Of a stretch of DNA of 64,000 nucleotides, positions 40,531 to 49,827 are shown piece after piece; the first letter of the stretch is position 1; each line of letters begins with the position of its first letter. The stretch is from assembly GCF_001667885.1 (NCBI RefSeq), contig NZ_LZJW01000164.1, positions 62,001-126,000 of the forward strand, read 5' to 3'. This DNA comes from Mycobacterium scrofulaceum. GTDB lineage: Bacteria; Actinomycetota; Actinomycetes; Mycobacteriales; Mycobacteriaceae. The notes under the pieces are model-generated. The model was not told where the DNA came from, made no database searches, and saw nothing but the letters and a program-made list of their open reading frames with translations. A program made the translations under genes and the position numbers.

Positions 40531-41178
40531 CTAGGCCAGGTCGCGCAGCGCCGGCACTAGCAGCGCGAGCGCGCGGCCGCGATGGGACACCGCGTCCTTC
40601 TCCTCGGGGCTGAGCTCCGCCGCGGTCCGGTCGGAACCGTCCGGAAGAAAGACCGGGTCATACCCGAAACCGCCGTCGCCCCGCGGTTCCCGCGCGATAC
40701 TCCCGGGCCACTCGCCGCGGACGACGACCTCGCCCGACGGCCCGGCCAGGGCGCAGGCGGAGACGAACGCCGCGCCGCGCCGGTCGTCGGGCACGTCACG
40801 CAACTGCGCCAGCAGCAGGGCGGTGTTGGCGGCGTCGTCGCCGTGGTTGCCCGACCAGCGCGCCGACAGCACGCCGGGCATCCCGTTCAACGCGGCCACC
40901 TCCAGCCCGGAGTCGTCGGCGACCGAGGCCAGGCCCGTCGCGGCGAACGCGTCGCGCGCCTTGGCCAACGCGTTGTCCTCGAAGGTGGCGCCCGTCTCGG
41001 GGGCCTCGTCGAAGGCGGGCACGTCGTCCAAAGACACCAACTCCAGCCCCGTCAGGCCGGCCGCGTCGAGCACCCGGCGCAGCTCGGCCAGCTTCTTGCG
41101 GTTGCGGCTGGCGACCAGGAGGCGTGCTGATCGCAAGCGCGGCGAAGCCGGGCGCCGCGGGTCATCGCCAGCTGGCAC
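40531..41178 (-). CDS. rdgB: Non-canonical purine NTP pyrophosphatase RdgB/HAM1
   Basis: A 215-residue enzyme that hydrolyses ITP, dITP and XTP to keep them out of DNA and RNA. Seen: LLVASRNRKKLAELRRVLD (substrate-binding N-terminus), ETGATFEDNALAKARDAF, SVADDSGLEVAALNGMPGV (catalytic acidic motif) and GGFGYDPVFLPDG near the end. GTG 41178 follows the rph stop by two bases, but the first about 20 residues do not belong to the family and are encoded by an intergenic-type repeat (41129-41154). TTG 41136 would give a more normal N-terminus. Confidence 0.92.
   Translation of the reverse strand: MPAGDDPRRPASPRLRSARLLVASRNRKKLAELRRVLDAAGLTGLELVSLDDVPAFDEAPETGATFEDNALAKARDAFAATGLASVADDSGLEVAALNGMPGVLSARWSGNHGDDAANTALLLAQLRDVPDDRRGAAFVSACALAGPSGEVVVRGEWPGSIAREPRGDGGFGYDPVFLPDGSDRTAAELSPEEKDAVSHRGRALALLVPALRDLA
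41129..41154. repeat. 26-bp dispersed repeat, copy 1
   Basis: GATCGCAAGCGCGGCGAAGC followed by CGGGCG; 25 of 26 bases match the copy at 42848-42873. It sits at the 5' end of rdgB, at a gene junction, as MIRU-like mycobacterial repeats commonly do. Confidence 0.55.
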
Positions 41179-41180
41179 GG

Positions 41181-41960
<780 letters not shown>

Positions 41961-41985
41961 GACGCCAACCCTAACGCGGGCTTGC

Positions 41986-42813
41986 TCAGACCCTTTCAGA
42001 GCGGCGGATGTCGAACGTCTCACCGCACACCACCGCATGCACGGGACCGTCGAACTCGGCCTTGGCCTCGCTGATCACGTCCTCGCGCGAGGTCCACGGC
42101 GGGATGTGGGTCAGCAGCAGCTCGCGGACGCCGGCCTGCGCCGCGGCCCTGCCGGCCTCGGTGCCCGACAGGTGCAAAGCGGGCGGCCGATCCGGCGAGT
42201 GCGTCCAGGAGGCTTCGCAAAGAAACACGTCGGCGTCGCGGGCCAACTCGACCAGCTGGTCGCACATGCCGGTGTCGCCGCTGTAGACGAACGAGGCACC
42301 GGTGGCATCGGTGATCCTCATGCCGTAGGACTCGGTCGGGTGGGCCACCACGCGGGGCGTCACCGTGAGCGACCCGAACGTCACCGGCTCGCCGTCGACC
42401 CAGTGGCGAACGTCGAAAATGTCTGAGCAGTCGTCGATTTCGCCGCCATACGGTGACGAGGCGGCACCCAACCGGGACCAGGTGTCGCCGGGGCCGTACA
42501 ACAACGCCTTGCCGCCGGGGCGCGAGGGGTGATAGCGCCTCCAGACGAACAGGCCCGGCAGATCGAGGCAGTGGTCGGCGTGCAGATGCGACAACAGCAC
42601 GTGCACGGAGGCGGGATCGGCGAAGCGCTGCAAAGCGCCCAATACGCCCCCGCCGAAGTCGATGACCAACGGCGGAGTGTCCGGTGCCCGGAGCAGATAT
42701 CCCGACGCGGGCGAATCCGGCCCCACCACGCTGCCCGAGCAGCCGAGCACGGTTATTCGCACGGACACTACTGTGCCATGCCCGATGCGGCCGTGACGAA
42801 AACATCGCCGCAT
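41986..42813 (-). CDS. Metallo-beta-lactamase-fold cyclic nucleotide phosphodiesterase (Rv1339 type)
   Basis: A 275-residue MBL-fold hydrolase. Metal motif HLHADHCLD, the later metal aspartate in [13 protein letters not shown] and the distal histidine in [13 protein letters not shown]. It is very like Rv1339, reported as an atypical cAMP phosphodiesterase that affects antibiotic tolerance and envelope permeability. ATG 42813 yields the same extended N-terminus as annotated in M. tuberculosis; GTG 42768 would be the shorter choice. Between murI and rph as in M. tuberculosis. Confidence 0.88.
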   Translation of the reverse strand: MRRCFRHGRIGHGTVVSVRITVLGCSGSVVGPDSPASGYLLRAPDTPPLVIDFGGGVLGALQRFADPASVHVLLSHLHADHCLDLPGLFVWRRYHPSRPGGKALLYGPGDTWSRLGAASSPYGGEIDDCSDIFDVRHWVDGEPVTFGSLTVTPRVVAHPTESYGMRITDATGASFVYSGDTGMCDQLVELARDADVFLCEASWTHSPDRPPALHLSGTEAGRAAAQAGVRELLLTHIPPWTSREDVISEAKAEFDGPVHAVVCGETFDIRRSERV

Positions 42814-42847
42814 TCATGTGATGAGAATCTCGCCATCGGCGCATGGC

Positions 42848-42873
42848 GATCGCGAGCGCGGCGAAGCCGGGCG
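42848..42873. repeat. 26-bp dispersed repeat, copy 2
   Basis: GATCGCGAGCGCGGCGAAGC followed by CGGGCG, matching 41129-41154 at 25 positions. It lies in the 106-base gap between murI and the phosphodiesterase gene, together with a GC-rich dyad CCCGCAAGCGGG. A MIRU-like intergenic repeat is likely. Confidence 0.55.
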
Positions 42874-42919
42874 ACGTCCCCCGCAAGCGGGTGGTGCCCC
42901 CAGGGCGCCATGATCCTCA

Positions 42920-43735
42920 TCAGTCGATCCGCACGTGGTGGACGGGTTGCACGCCGGTGACCGCGGGCCCCAGGAACCGGGCCGCCAACTTGGTGAAGGC
43001 CTCCGGGTCGCCGGTCGCTTCGAAGACTCGGGTCGCGGGAGGCGCGTCATGCGGACGCAGCAGGTCGCGCTCGGTCAGCACCCGCAGCACCTCCTTGGCG
43101 GTTTCCTCGGCGCTGGACACCAGCGTCACGTGCTCGCCCATCGCCAGTTGGATCAACCCGGACAGCAGCGGGTAGTGCGTGCACCCGAGCACCAAGGTGT
43201 CGACCTGGGCGCGCTGCAGCGGCTCCAGGTAGCCCTCCGCGAGCCCAAGCACCTGGCGGCCGCTGGTCACGCCGCGCTCGACGAAGTCGACGAAGCGCGG
43301 GCAGGCCACCGCGGTGATCTCGGTGTCGCGGGCCGCGGCGAACGCATCCTGGTAGGCGTGTGAGTTGATGGTCGCCCGGGTGCCGATGACGCCGATGCGG
43401 CCGTTGCGCGTCGTGGCGACCGCGCGGCGCACCGCCGGCAGGATCACCTCGACGACCGGCACGTCGTACCGCTCGCGGGCGTCCCGCAGGCACGCCGCCG
43501 ACGCCGTGTTGCAGGCGATCACCAACGCCTTGACGCCGCGGCCCACCAGGTCGTCCCCGATCGCCAGCGCGTGCGCGCGCACCTCGGGAATGGTGAGCGG
43601 GCCGTACGGTCCGTGCCCGGTGTCACCGACGTAGACGATGTCCTCGTCGGGCAGTTGGTCGATGATCGCCCGCGCGACGGTCAGTCCCCCGACGCCGGAG
43701 TCGAAGATCCCGACGGGAGCCAACGGCGAGCTCAT
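42920..43735 (-). CDS. murI: Glutamate racemase
   Basis: A 271-residue enzyme making D-glutamate for peptidoglycan. The two catalytic cysteines are in [13 protein letters not shown] and [14 protein letters not shown]; the N-terminus [17 protein letters not shown] and [11 protein letters not shown] are hallmarks. ATG 43735 overlaps the rhomboid stop (ATGA). The frame is open well upstream, but that part lies inside the rhomboid gene. Confidence 0.97.
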   Translation of the reverse strand: MSSPLAPVGIFDSGVGGLTVARAIIDQLPDEDIVYVGDTGHGPYGPLTIPEVRAHALAIGDDLVGRGVKALVIACNTASAACLRDARERYDVPVVEVILPAVRRAVATTRNGRIGVIGTRATINSHAYQDAFAAARDTEITAVACPRFVDFVERGVTSGRQVLGLAEGYLEPLQRAQVDTLVLGCTHYPLLSGLIQLAMGEHVTLVSSAEETAKEVLRVLTERDLLRPHDAPPATRVFEATGDPEAFTKLAARFLGPAVTGVQPVHHVRID

Positions 43736-44412
43736 GACTTGGGGCGCGGCGTCACGGCGCCGGCTTTTCTCTTCGCGCGGGCCTTGCGTTCCGGCGCGGA
43801 CAACCAATACGCCGCGACGACACCGGCGATCGCACCGCAGAGGTGACCCTGCCACGACACACCCCCGCACCTGCCCAGTACCGGCATGGCCCCCAGCAGC
43901 ACGCCGCCGTACGCGAACAGCACCACCAGTCCGATCACGATGTCGGCGAACCTGCGCACGAAGATCCCGAACACGAGCAGGAAAGCCAGCCAGCCGAAGA
44001 TCAGGCCGGAGGCCCCGATGTGATCGGTCGGCCCACACGAGCTGCCCACGTTGCCGATGAGCCAGGTGCCGAACCCGCCGAGGATCCACACGATCGCCGT
44101 GGCCCACACGAACCGGCTCAGCCCGGCCAGCGTCATCAGGAAACCCAGCACCAGAAGCGGGATCGTGTTGGCCATCAGATGCTGCCAGTTGGCGTGCAGG
44201 ACCGGGGCGAAGACGATCCCCCACAGCCCGTCGGCCTCGAGCGGCCTGATGCCGTTTTCGTCCAGGGAATGCCGCGTCAGCTGATCGATGAGCTCGACGA
44301 GGTAGAGCAACGCGACGAAGGTCAGGATCGTGGCCCCGCCCACCACCCACGTGGGCCGCTTCGCCGGGCCCGCGGGTGCGCCCGGGCGTCCCGTCGAGGT
44401 CGTCTTACCCAT
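43732..44412 (-). CDS. Rhomboid family intramembrane serine protease (Rv1337 type)
   Basis: A 226-residue membrane protein with about six spans. The catalytic serine is in [16 protein letters not shown] and the catalytic histidine in [20 protein letters not shown]; the [15 protein letters not shown] loop with its histidines and asparagine is also conserved. It cleaves membrane proteins in the bilayer. The C-terminus is basic ([10 protein letters not shown]). ATG 44412. In M. tuberculosis the cysM-cysO-mec genes lie upstream; here the P1 peptidase follows directly. Confidence 0.93.
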   Translation of the reverse strand: MGKTTSTGRPGAPAGPAKRPTWVVGGATILTFVALLYLVELIDQLTRHSLDENGIRPLEADGLWGIVFAPVLHANWQHLMANTIPLLVLGFLMTLAGLSRFVWATAIVWILGGFGTWLIGNVGSSCGPTDHIGASGLIFGWLAFLLVFGIFVRRFADIVIGLVVLFAYGGVLLGAMPVLGRCGGVSWQGHLCGAIAGVVAAYWLSAPERKARAKRKAGAVTPRPKS

Positions 44413-44445
44413 AGCTGCAGGTTACCGGCGCCGGCGGCGAACTCC

Positions 44446-45510
44446 TCATCGGCCGAACGCGCCCGGCAACAGGCCGCGGTAGGTCGGTATCCCCGCCACC
44501 GGATCCGCGGCGAACACGCCGACCAGCACCGCCCGCGCCACGCAGTCGGCCGCCGCGGCTCCCACCTCTGCGGCGAGCCTCATCTCCGGCGAGAACGAGG
44601 CGGGCGAGTCGGCCGCGGGCGGCACCTCGACGGCGCCGGTTGCCAGCGCGAAGATCGTGTCGCCGTCGTACGGGGTGTGTGCCGGGCGGACGGCGCGGGC
44701 CAGCCCGTCCTGGGCGGCGACGGCGACGCGGCGGCACGCGGCCGGGCTGAGCGCCGCGTCGGTCGCCACCACCCCGATGACGGTGTTGAGCGGGTTCTCC
44801 AGCGGGCTCGCCGCGGTGGGCAACTGCGCGAAGGCGTCGATCTGCTCCGCCGGCGGTGGCCTCAGGCCGAACTCCTCGACCAGGTCCGTCATCCACGGCA
44901 GGCCGGTGGCCCGGTCGGCGACGTCGCCGGCGGAGTTCACCACGACCACCGCGCCGACGGTCACCCCGCACGGCAGCGCCGTCGATGCCGTCCCGACACC
45001 GCCCTTGAGCACCCCGGCCCGCGCCCCGACGCCGGCGCCGACGTTGCCGATGGCAGGCGCGGCCTCGCCCTCGACGGCCGCTTCGCAGGCCAGGTAACCG
45101 AACTCCGCGGTCGGACGACAGCCCCAGCCGCCCACCGGCAGATCGAAGATCACCGCACCCGGGACGATGGGCACCACCCCGCCGTCCATCGCCACGCCGC
45201 GGTCCCGTTCTTCGAGCCAGCGCATGACGCCGTCGGCGGCCGCCAGACCGTAGGCGCTGCCCCCGGCGAGCAACACCGCGTCGATGTACCGGACGGTGTT
45301 GGCGGGATCGAGCAGATCGGTCTCGCGCGTACCGGGCGCGCCGCCGCGACAATCCACCGCGCCGACGGTCCCCGGCGGCGTCAGCACGACGGTGACGCCG
45401 GAGGCCCATCCGGCGCCCATGGTGGCGTCGGGGTCGAGCCGTTGGTGGTGCCCGACGTGGATTCCCCCGACGTCGGTGATCGCGTTCGCCCGGCGGACGT
45501 CGGCACTCAT
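44446..45510 (-). CDS. P1 family peptidase (DmpA-like, Rv1333 type)
   Basis: A 354-residue Ntn-type hydrolase precursor. DVGGIHVGHHQRL and TVVLTPPGTVGAVDCRGG open the family fold, AVLLAGGSAYGLAAADGVMR follows, and the expected self-cleavage point is before Ser in VVVNSAGDV. The two chains would make an aminopeptidase whose natural substrate is unknown. ATG 45510 overlaps the DUF2017 gene stop (ATGA). It ends 33 bases before the rhomboid gene. Confidence 0.9.
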   Translation of the reverse strand: MSADVRRANAITDVGGIHVGHHQRLDPDATMGAGWASGVTVVLTPPGTVGAVDCRGGAPGTRETDLLDPANTVRYIDAVLLAGGSAYGLAAADGVMRWLEERDRGVAMDGGVVPIVPGAVIFDLPVGGWGCRPTAEFGYLACEAAVEGEAAPAIGNVGAGVGARAGVLKGGVGTASTALPCGVTVGAVVVVNSAGDVADRATGLPWMTDLVEEFGLRPPPAEQIDAFAQLPTAASPLENPLNTVIGVVATDAALSPAACRRVAVAAQDGLARAVRPAHTPYDGDTIFALATGAVEVPPAADSPASFSPEMRLAAEVGAAAADCVARAVLVGVFAADPVAGIPTYRGLLPGAFGR

Positions 45511-46085
45511 CGGGATCCCATGAGAACCAGCACGAGGTATTCCTGCAACACGGTCAGCCACTGGTAGACGTCGAAGTGCACGGCCAGCGGGTGGTCGGGG
45601 GGTAGGCGCTCCGGTCCTTCCGGCCCCACCTCGAGCATGACCCCCAGGGTCAGCCGGATGTCGTTGACCGCGGCGATCCAGGCGTTCGCGTCCTCCTCGC
45701 TCAGGTCGAACCGGCCGCCGCCCTCGGGGACGGTATCCAATAACCGCTGCGCGGCAAGGCGTTTGGCGTCGATGATCTCCGGCTCGTGCAGGCTGCGCAG
45801 CGCGGCGTTGAGGCCGTCGGCGCCCGAGCCCGATGGGTCGTCGTCGTCCGGGTGGAAGAAATCGGGCAACAGCCGGCGCAGGGTCGGATCCCTGGGCGGC
45901 TCGCTGTTGCCCGTCTTCATCCCGGTGATCTCCTCTAGTTCGTCTGCAGGAGAGGAAGATTCACGCTCGTCGAGCAACCCGATCATGGCGGTTGCCAAGT
46001 TCGTCAGCAGGGCGGCTTCGTGAGCCGCCAACGCGGACCGGAAACGGGGACCGTCCGCGGTCTCGACGCGCTTCCACTTGCGCAC
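45507..46085 (-). CDS. DUF2017 family protein (Rv1332 type)
   Basis: A 192-residue acidic, soluble helical protein (RKWKRVETADGPRFRSALAA; ALLTNLATAMIGLLDERESS; AVHFDVYQWLTVLQEYLVLV). DUF2017 genes are consistently next to clpS in actinobacteria; the function is not known, though a regulator role has been annotated. GTG 46085 avoids overlap with clpS; a start at 46151 would add 22 residues inside clpS and cannot be excluded. Confidence 0.8.
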   Translation of the reverse strand: MRKWKRVETADGPRFRSALAAHEAALLTNLATAMIGLLDERESSSPADELEEITGMKTGNSEPPRDPTLRRLLPDFFHPDDDDPSGSGADGLNAALRSLHEPEIIDAKRLAAQRLLDTVPEGGGRFDLSEEDANAWIAAVNDIRLTLGVMLEVGPEGPERLPPDHPLAVHFDVYQWLTVLQEYLVLVLMGSR

Positions 46086-46110
46086 AGCTGATCGCCGAGG
46101 CCCTCGATGA

Positions 46111-46416
46111 TTAACGGTCCTGCTGCAGGGTCGCCCACAAACCGGCGGCATGCAGCTTGGATACGTCGACTTCCATGGATTCCCGGCTGCCCGCCGACAC
46201 CACCGCCCTGCCTTCGTTGTGCACCTGCAACATCAGCTTGGTGGCGTGCGGCTCGCTGTAACCGAACAACTTCTGGAACACATACGTCACGTAGGTCATC
46301 AAGTTGACCGGGTCATCCCACACGATCGTGACCCACGGACTCGCCGTGGCGTCTACCGGGGCGGACTCGCGTTGTCCTGTAGTGCCCGGCTTAGTGGGCG
46401 CTGACATTACAACCAT
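46111..46416 (-). CDS. clpS: ATP-dependent Clp protease adaptor ClpS
   Basis: A 101-residue adaptor that delivers N-degron substrates to ClpC1P1P2. Conserved segments are [39 protein letters not shown] and [20 protein letters not shown]; the DDPVNLM and [10 protein letters not shown] parts form the N-degron pocket. ATG 46416, with ATG 46407 possible. Divergent from pncB. Confidence 0.95.
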   Translation of the reverse strand: MVVMSAPTKPGTTGQRESAPVDATASPWVTIVWDDPVNLMTYVTYVFQKLFGYSEPHATKLMLQVHNEGRAVVSAGSRESMEVDVSKLHAAGLWATLQQDR

Positions 46417-46483
46417 GGTTCACACGATACCGAGGGTCAGGTGAGGTTTCCGAGCCCCTGATGGCAGCCGATACCGTTATGGA

Positions 46484-47797
46484 ATGAATGACCCGGTCGT
46501 AACTGGGCTGCTTACCGACAAGTACGAGTTGACGATGCTGGCCGCGGCGCTGCGCGACTGCACCGCCGATCGCACGACGACCTTCGAACTGTTCGCGCGG
46601 CGGCTGCCGGAGGGCCGCCGTTACGGCGTGGTGTGCGGCACCGGGCGGCTGCTCGAGGCGTTGCCGCAATTCGGCTTCGGCGACGAGGCCTGCCGGTCGC
46701 TGGAGGAGTTCCTCGACCCAGATACATTGCGCTACTTGCGGGATTTCCGTTTCGGCGGCGATATCGACGGTTACGCCGAAGGCGAGCTGTACTTCCCCGG
46801 CTCCCCCGTGCTGTCGGTAACCGGCACGTTCGCCGAATGCGTGGTGCTGGAGACGCTGGCGCTGTCGATCTTCAATCACGACACCGCGGTCGCGTCGGCG
46901 GCGGCGCGGATGGTGAGCGCGGCGAGGGGCCGCCCGCTGATCGAGATGGGATCGCGGCGAACCCACGAGCACGCCGCGGTCGCCGCGGCGCGCGCGGCCT
47001 ATATCGCCGGCTTCGCCGCGTCGTCCAACTTGGAGGCCCAGCGCCGATACGGCATCCCCGCCGAGGGCACGTCCGCGCACGCGTTCACGATGCTGCACGC
47101 GAGCGGCGAACCCCCCGAGGTGACCGAGCTGGCCGCCTTCCGCGCTCAGGTCGACGCGCTGGGCGCCGGCACCACGCTGCTGGTGGACACCTATGACGTG
47201 ACGACCGGGGTGGCCAATGCCGTGGCCGCCGCCGGGGAGTCGCTCGGGGCGGTCCGCATCGACTCCGGCGAGCTGGGCGTGCTGACCCGCCAGGTCCGCG
47301 ATCAGCTCGACCGGCTGGGCGCCACCAGGACCCGCATCGTGGTGTCCGGCGACCTCGACGAGTTCTCCATCGCCGCCTTGGGCGCCGAACCTGTCGACAG
47401 TTACGGCGTCGGCACGTCCCTGGTGACGGGTTCGGGCGCACCGACGGCGAACATGGTCTACAAGCTGGTCGAGGTGGACGGCATGCCCGTGCAGAAGCGG
47501 AGCACCCACAAGGAATCCCGCGGCGGCCGAAAAGAGGCACTGCGCCTGAGCCGCTCGTCCGGCACCGTCACCGAGGAGGTGGTGTATCCGGCAGGCCGCC
47601 CGCCCAGCGTCACCGAACCGTCGCGCACGTTGACCGTCCCGCTGGTCCGCGGCGGCGACTTGGTGTCCAAACCGAATGTGGCGGCGGCGCGCGAGCTGGT
47701 AGCTTCCGGGCTGCGCAGTCTGCCGTGGGAGGGTTTGAATCTGTCGCAGGGCGAGCCCGCGATCCCGACGACGCAGATCCCGCCGCCCCGCCCGTAG
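46484..47797 (+). CDS. pncB: Nicotinate phosphoribosyltransferase
   Basis: A 437-residue enzyme of NAD salvage that joins nicotinate to PRPP with ATP hydrolysis. Seen: TDKYELTMLAAAL at the N-terminus, the phosphohistidine region GTSAHAFTMLHASGEP, AVRIDSGELGVLTRQVRDQL and SYGVGTSLVTGSGAPTANMV. Length and context (next to clpS and dinG) match PncB1 (Rv1330c). ATG 46484. Confidence 0.95.
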   Translation: MNDPVVTGLLTDKYELTMLAAALRDCTADRTTTFELFARRLPEGRRYGVVCGTGRLLEALPQFGFGDEACRSLEEFLDPDTLRYLRDFRFGGDIDGYAEGELYFPGSPVLSVTGTFAECVVLETLALSIFNHDTAVASAAARMVSAARGRPLIEMGSRRTHEHAAVAAARAAYIAGFAASSNLEAQRRYGIPAEGTSAHAFTMLHASGEPPEVTELAAFRAQVDALGAGTTLLVDTYDVTTGVANAVAAAGESLGAVRIDSGELGVLTRQVRDQLDRLGATRTRIVVSGDLDEFSIAALGAEPVDSYGVGTSLVTGSGAPTANMVYKLVEVDGMPVQKRSTHKESRGGRKEALRLSRSSGTVTEEVVYPAGRPPSVTEPSRTLTVPLVRGGDLVSKPNVAAARELVASGLRSLPWEGLNLSQGEPAIPTTQIPPPRP

Positions 47798-47830
47798 CAC
47801 CGCAGAGCAAAGAGGATAGCCACGTCCGAA

Positions 47831-49825
47831 GTGTCCGTGCCCGAGTTGCTGGCCCTCGCCGTGGCCGCGCTCGGCGGCAGCGAGCGCAGCGGCCAACTCG
47901 AGATGGCCGACGCCGTCGCAAAGGCGTTCGCAACCGGTGAGCATCTCGTCGTGCAGGCCGGTACCGGCACCGGAAAATCACTGGCCTACCTGGTGCCGGC
48001 GATCGTCCGCGCCATCGACGACGACTCGCCCGTCGTGGTGTCCACGGCCACGATCGCCCTGCAGCGCCAACTCGTCGATCGCGACCTGCCCCGTCTCATC
48101 GATTCGCTCGCCGACACGCTCCCCCGGCGCCCGCGGTTCGCGCTGCTCAAGGGTCGTCGAAACTACCTGTGCCTGAACAAGATCCACAACGGCGCCGCCG
48201 AGGCCGAGGACGACGCCGGCGACCGGCCGCAGGAGGAGCTGTTCGATCCCATGGCGGCCACCGCACTGGGTCGCGACGTCCAACGTCTCACGGCCTGGGC
48301 GTCGACGACCGACTCCGGTGACCGAGACGACCTGAAACCCGGTGTGCCAGACCGGTCCTGGTCCCAGGTCAGCGTTTCGGCGCGGGAATGCCTGGGCGTG
48401 GCGCGCTGCCCGTTCGGCGCCGAGTGCTTCTCCGAGCGGGCGCGGGGCCGGGCCGGCGCTGCCGACATCGTGGTGACCAACCACGCGCTGCTCGCCATCG
48501 ACGCCGTCGCCGAATCGGCGGTGCTGCCCGAGCACGAGTTGCTGGTGGTGGACGAGGCGCACGAATTGGTCGACCGGGTGACGTCGGTGGCCACCGCCGA
48601 ACTCACGCCGGCCGCCCTGGGCGTGGCGGCGCGCCGGATCGCCCGGTTGGTGAACCCGGAACTGACCCAACGCCTGGAGGCGGCGACGGCCAACTTCGCC
48701 GCGGCGATTCACGAGGGCACACCCGGCCGCATCGACCGCCTCGACGACGAACTGGCGACCTACCTGACCGCGCTGCGCGACGCGGCCGGCGCGGCACGCT
48801 CGGCGATCGACGGCACGAGCGATGCGAAAGCCGCTGCGGCCCGGGCCGAAGCGGTGGCGGCGCTGAGTGAAATCTCCGACACCGCCTCGCGCGTCCTGAC
48901 GTCGTTCGCCCCGGCGATTCCCGATCGCACCGACGTGGTGTGGCTGGATCACGAGGACAACCGGGGCGCCATGCGCCCGGTGCTACGGGTGGCCCCGCTG
49001 TCGGTCGCGGGCCTGCTGCGCGACCGGGTGTTCTCCCGGTCCACGACGGTGTTGACGTCGGCGACCCTGGTGATCGGGGGCTCCTTCGACGCGATGGCCG
49101 AGGCATGGGGCCTGACCGCCGCGGACCCCGGGAACGCGCGCTGGCGCGGCATCGACGTCGGCTCGCCGTTCCACCACGCCAAGGCCGGGATCCTCTACGT
49201 CGCCGCCCACCTGCCCCCACCGGGCCGCGACGGCACCGGTTCCGCCGAGCAGCTCACCGAAATCGAGGAGCTGATCACCGCGGCGGGCGGGCGGACCCTG
49301 GGGTTGTTCTCCTCGATGCGGGCCGCGCGGGCCGCCGCCGAGGCCATGCGCCAGCGGTTGTCGACGCCGGTGCTGTGCCAGGGCGACGACAGCACCTCCG
49401 CGCTGGTGGAGCAGTTCAGCGCCGACGCACAGACCTCGCTGTTCGGCACGCTGTCGCTGTGGCAGGGCGTCGACGTGCCCGGCCCGTCCCTGTCGCTGGT
49501 GCTCATCGATCGCATCCCGTTTCCCCGGCCGGACGACCCGCTGCTGGGGGCGCGCCAACGCGCGGTGGCGGCGCGCGGCGGCAACGGCTTCATGGCCGTC
49601 GCCGCCAGCCACGCCGCTCTGCTGCTGGCGCAGGGCTCGGGCCGGCTCCTGCGGCGCGTCACCGACCGCGGAGTGGTCGCGGTGCTGGACTCACGGATGG
49701 TGACCGCCGGCTACGGCGGTTACCTGTGCGCCTCGCTGCCGCCGTTCTGGCAGACCACGGACCCCGCCCAGGTCCGCGCCGCGCTGGAGCGGCTGCGCAC
49801 GGCCTCCGAAACCCAGCCCGCCTGA
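47831..49825 (+). CDS. dinG: DinG/XPD-type ATP-dependent DNA helicase
   Basis: A 664-residue SF2 helicase. Walker A is VVQAGTGTGKSLAYLVPAIV, the DEAH box LLVVDEAHELVD, motif III-like VLTSATLVIGG and motif VI QGSGRLLRRVTDRGVV. Four cysteines (NYLC; ECLGVARCPFGAEC) fit the XPD-type iron-sulfur cluster. It unwinds DNA with 5'-3' polarity in this family and is implicated in R-loop or G4 removal. GTG 47831. It ends two bases before the convergent glgP gene. Confidence 0.93.
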   Translation: MSVPELLALAVAALGGSERSGQLEMADAVAKAFATGEHLVVQAGTGTGKSLAYLVPAIVRAIDDDSPVVVSTATIALQRQLVDRDLPRLIDSLADTLPRRPRFALLKGRRNYLCLNKIHNGAAEAEDDAGDRPQEELFDPMAATALGRDVQRLTAWASTTDSGDRDDLKPGVPDRSWSQVSVSARECLGVARCPFGAECFSERARGRAGAADIVVTNHALLAIDAVAESAVLPEHELLVVDEAHELVDRVTSVATAELTPAALGVAARRIARLVNPELTQRLEAATANFAAAIHEGTPGRIDRLDDELATYLTALRDAAGAARSAIDGTSDAKAAAARAEAVAALSEISDTASRVLTSFAPAIPDRTDVVWLDHEDNRGAMRPVLRVAPLSVAGLLRDRVFSRSTTVLTSATLVIGGSFDAMAEAWGLTAADPGNARWRGIDVGSPFHHAKAGILYVAAHLPPPGRDGTGSAEQLTEIEELITAAGGRTLGLFSSMRAARAAAEAMRQRLSTPVLCQGDDSTSALVEQFSADAQTSLFGTLSLWQGVDVPGPSLSLVLIDRIPFPRPDDPLLGARQRAVAARGGNGFMAVAASHAALLLAQGSGRLLRRVTDRGVVAVLDSRMVTAGYGGYLCASLPPFWQTTDPAQVRAALERLRTASETQPA

Positions 49826-49827
49826 GC

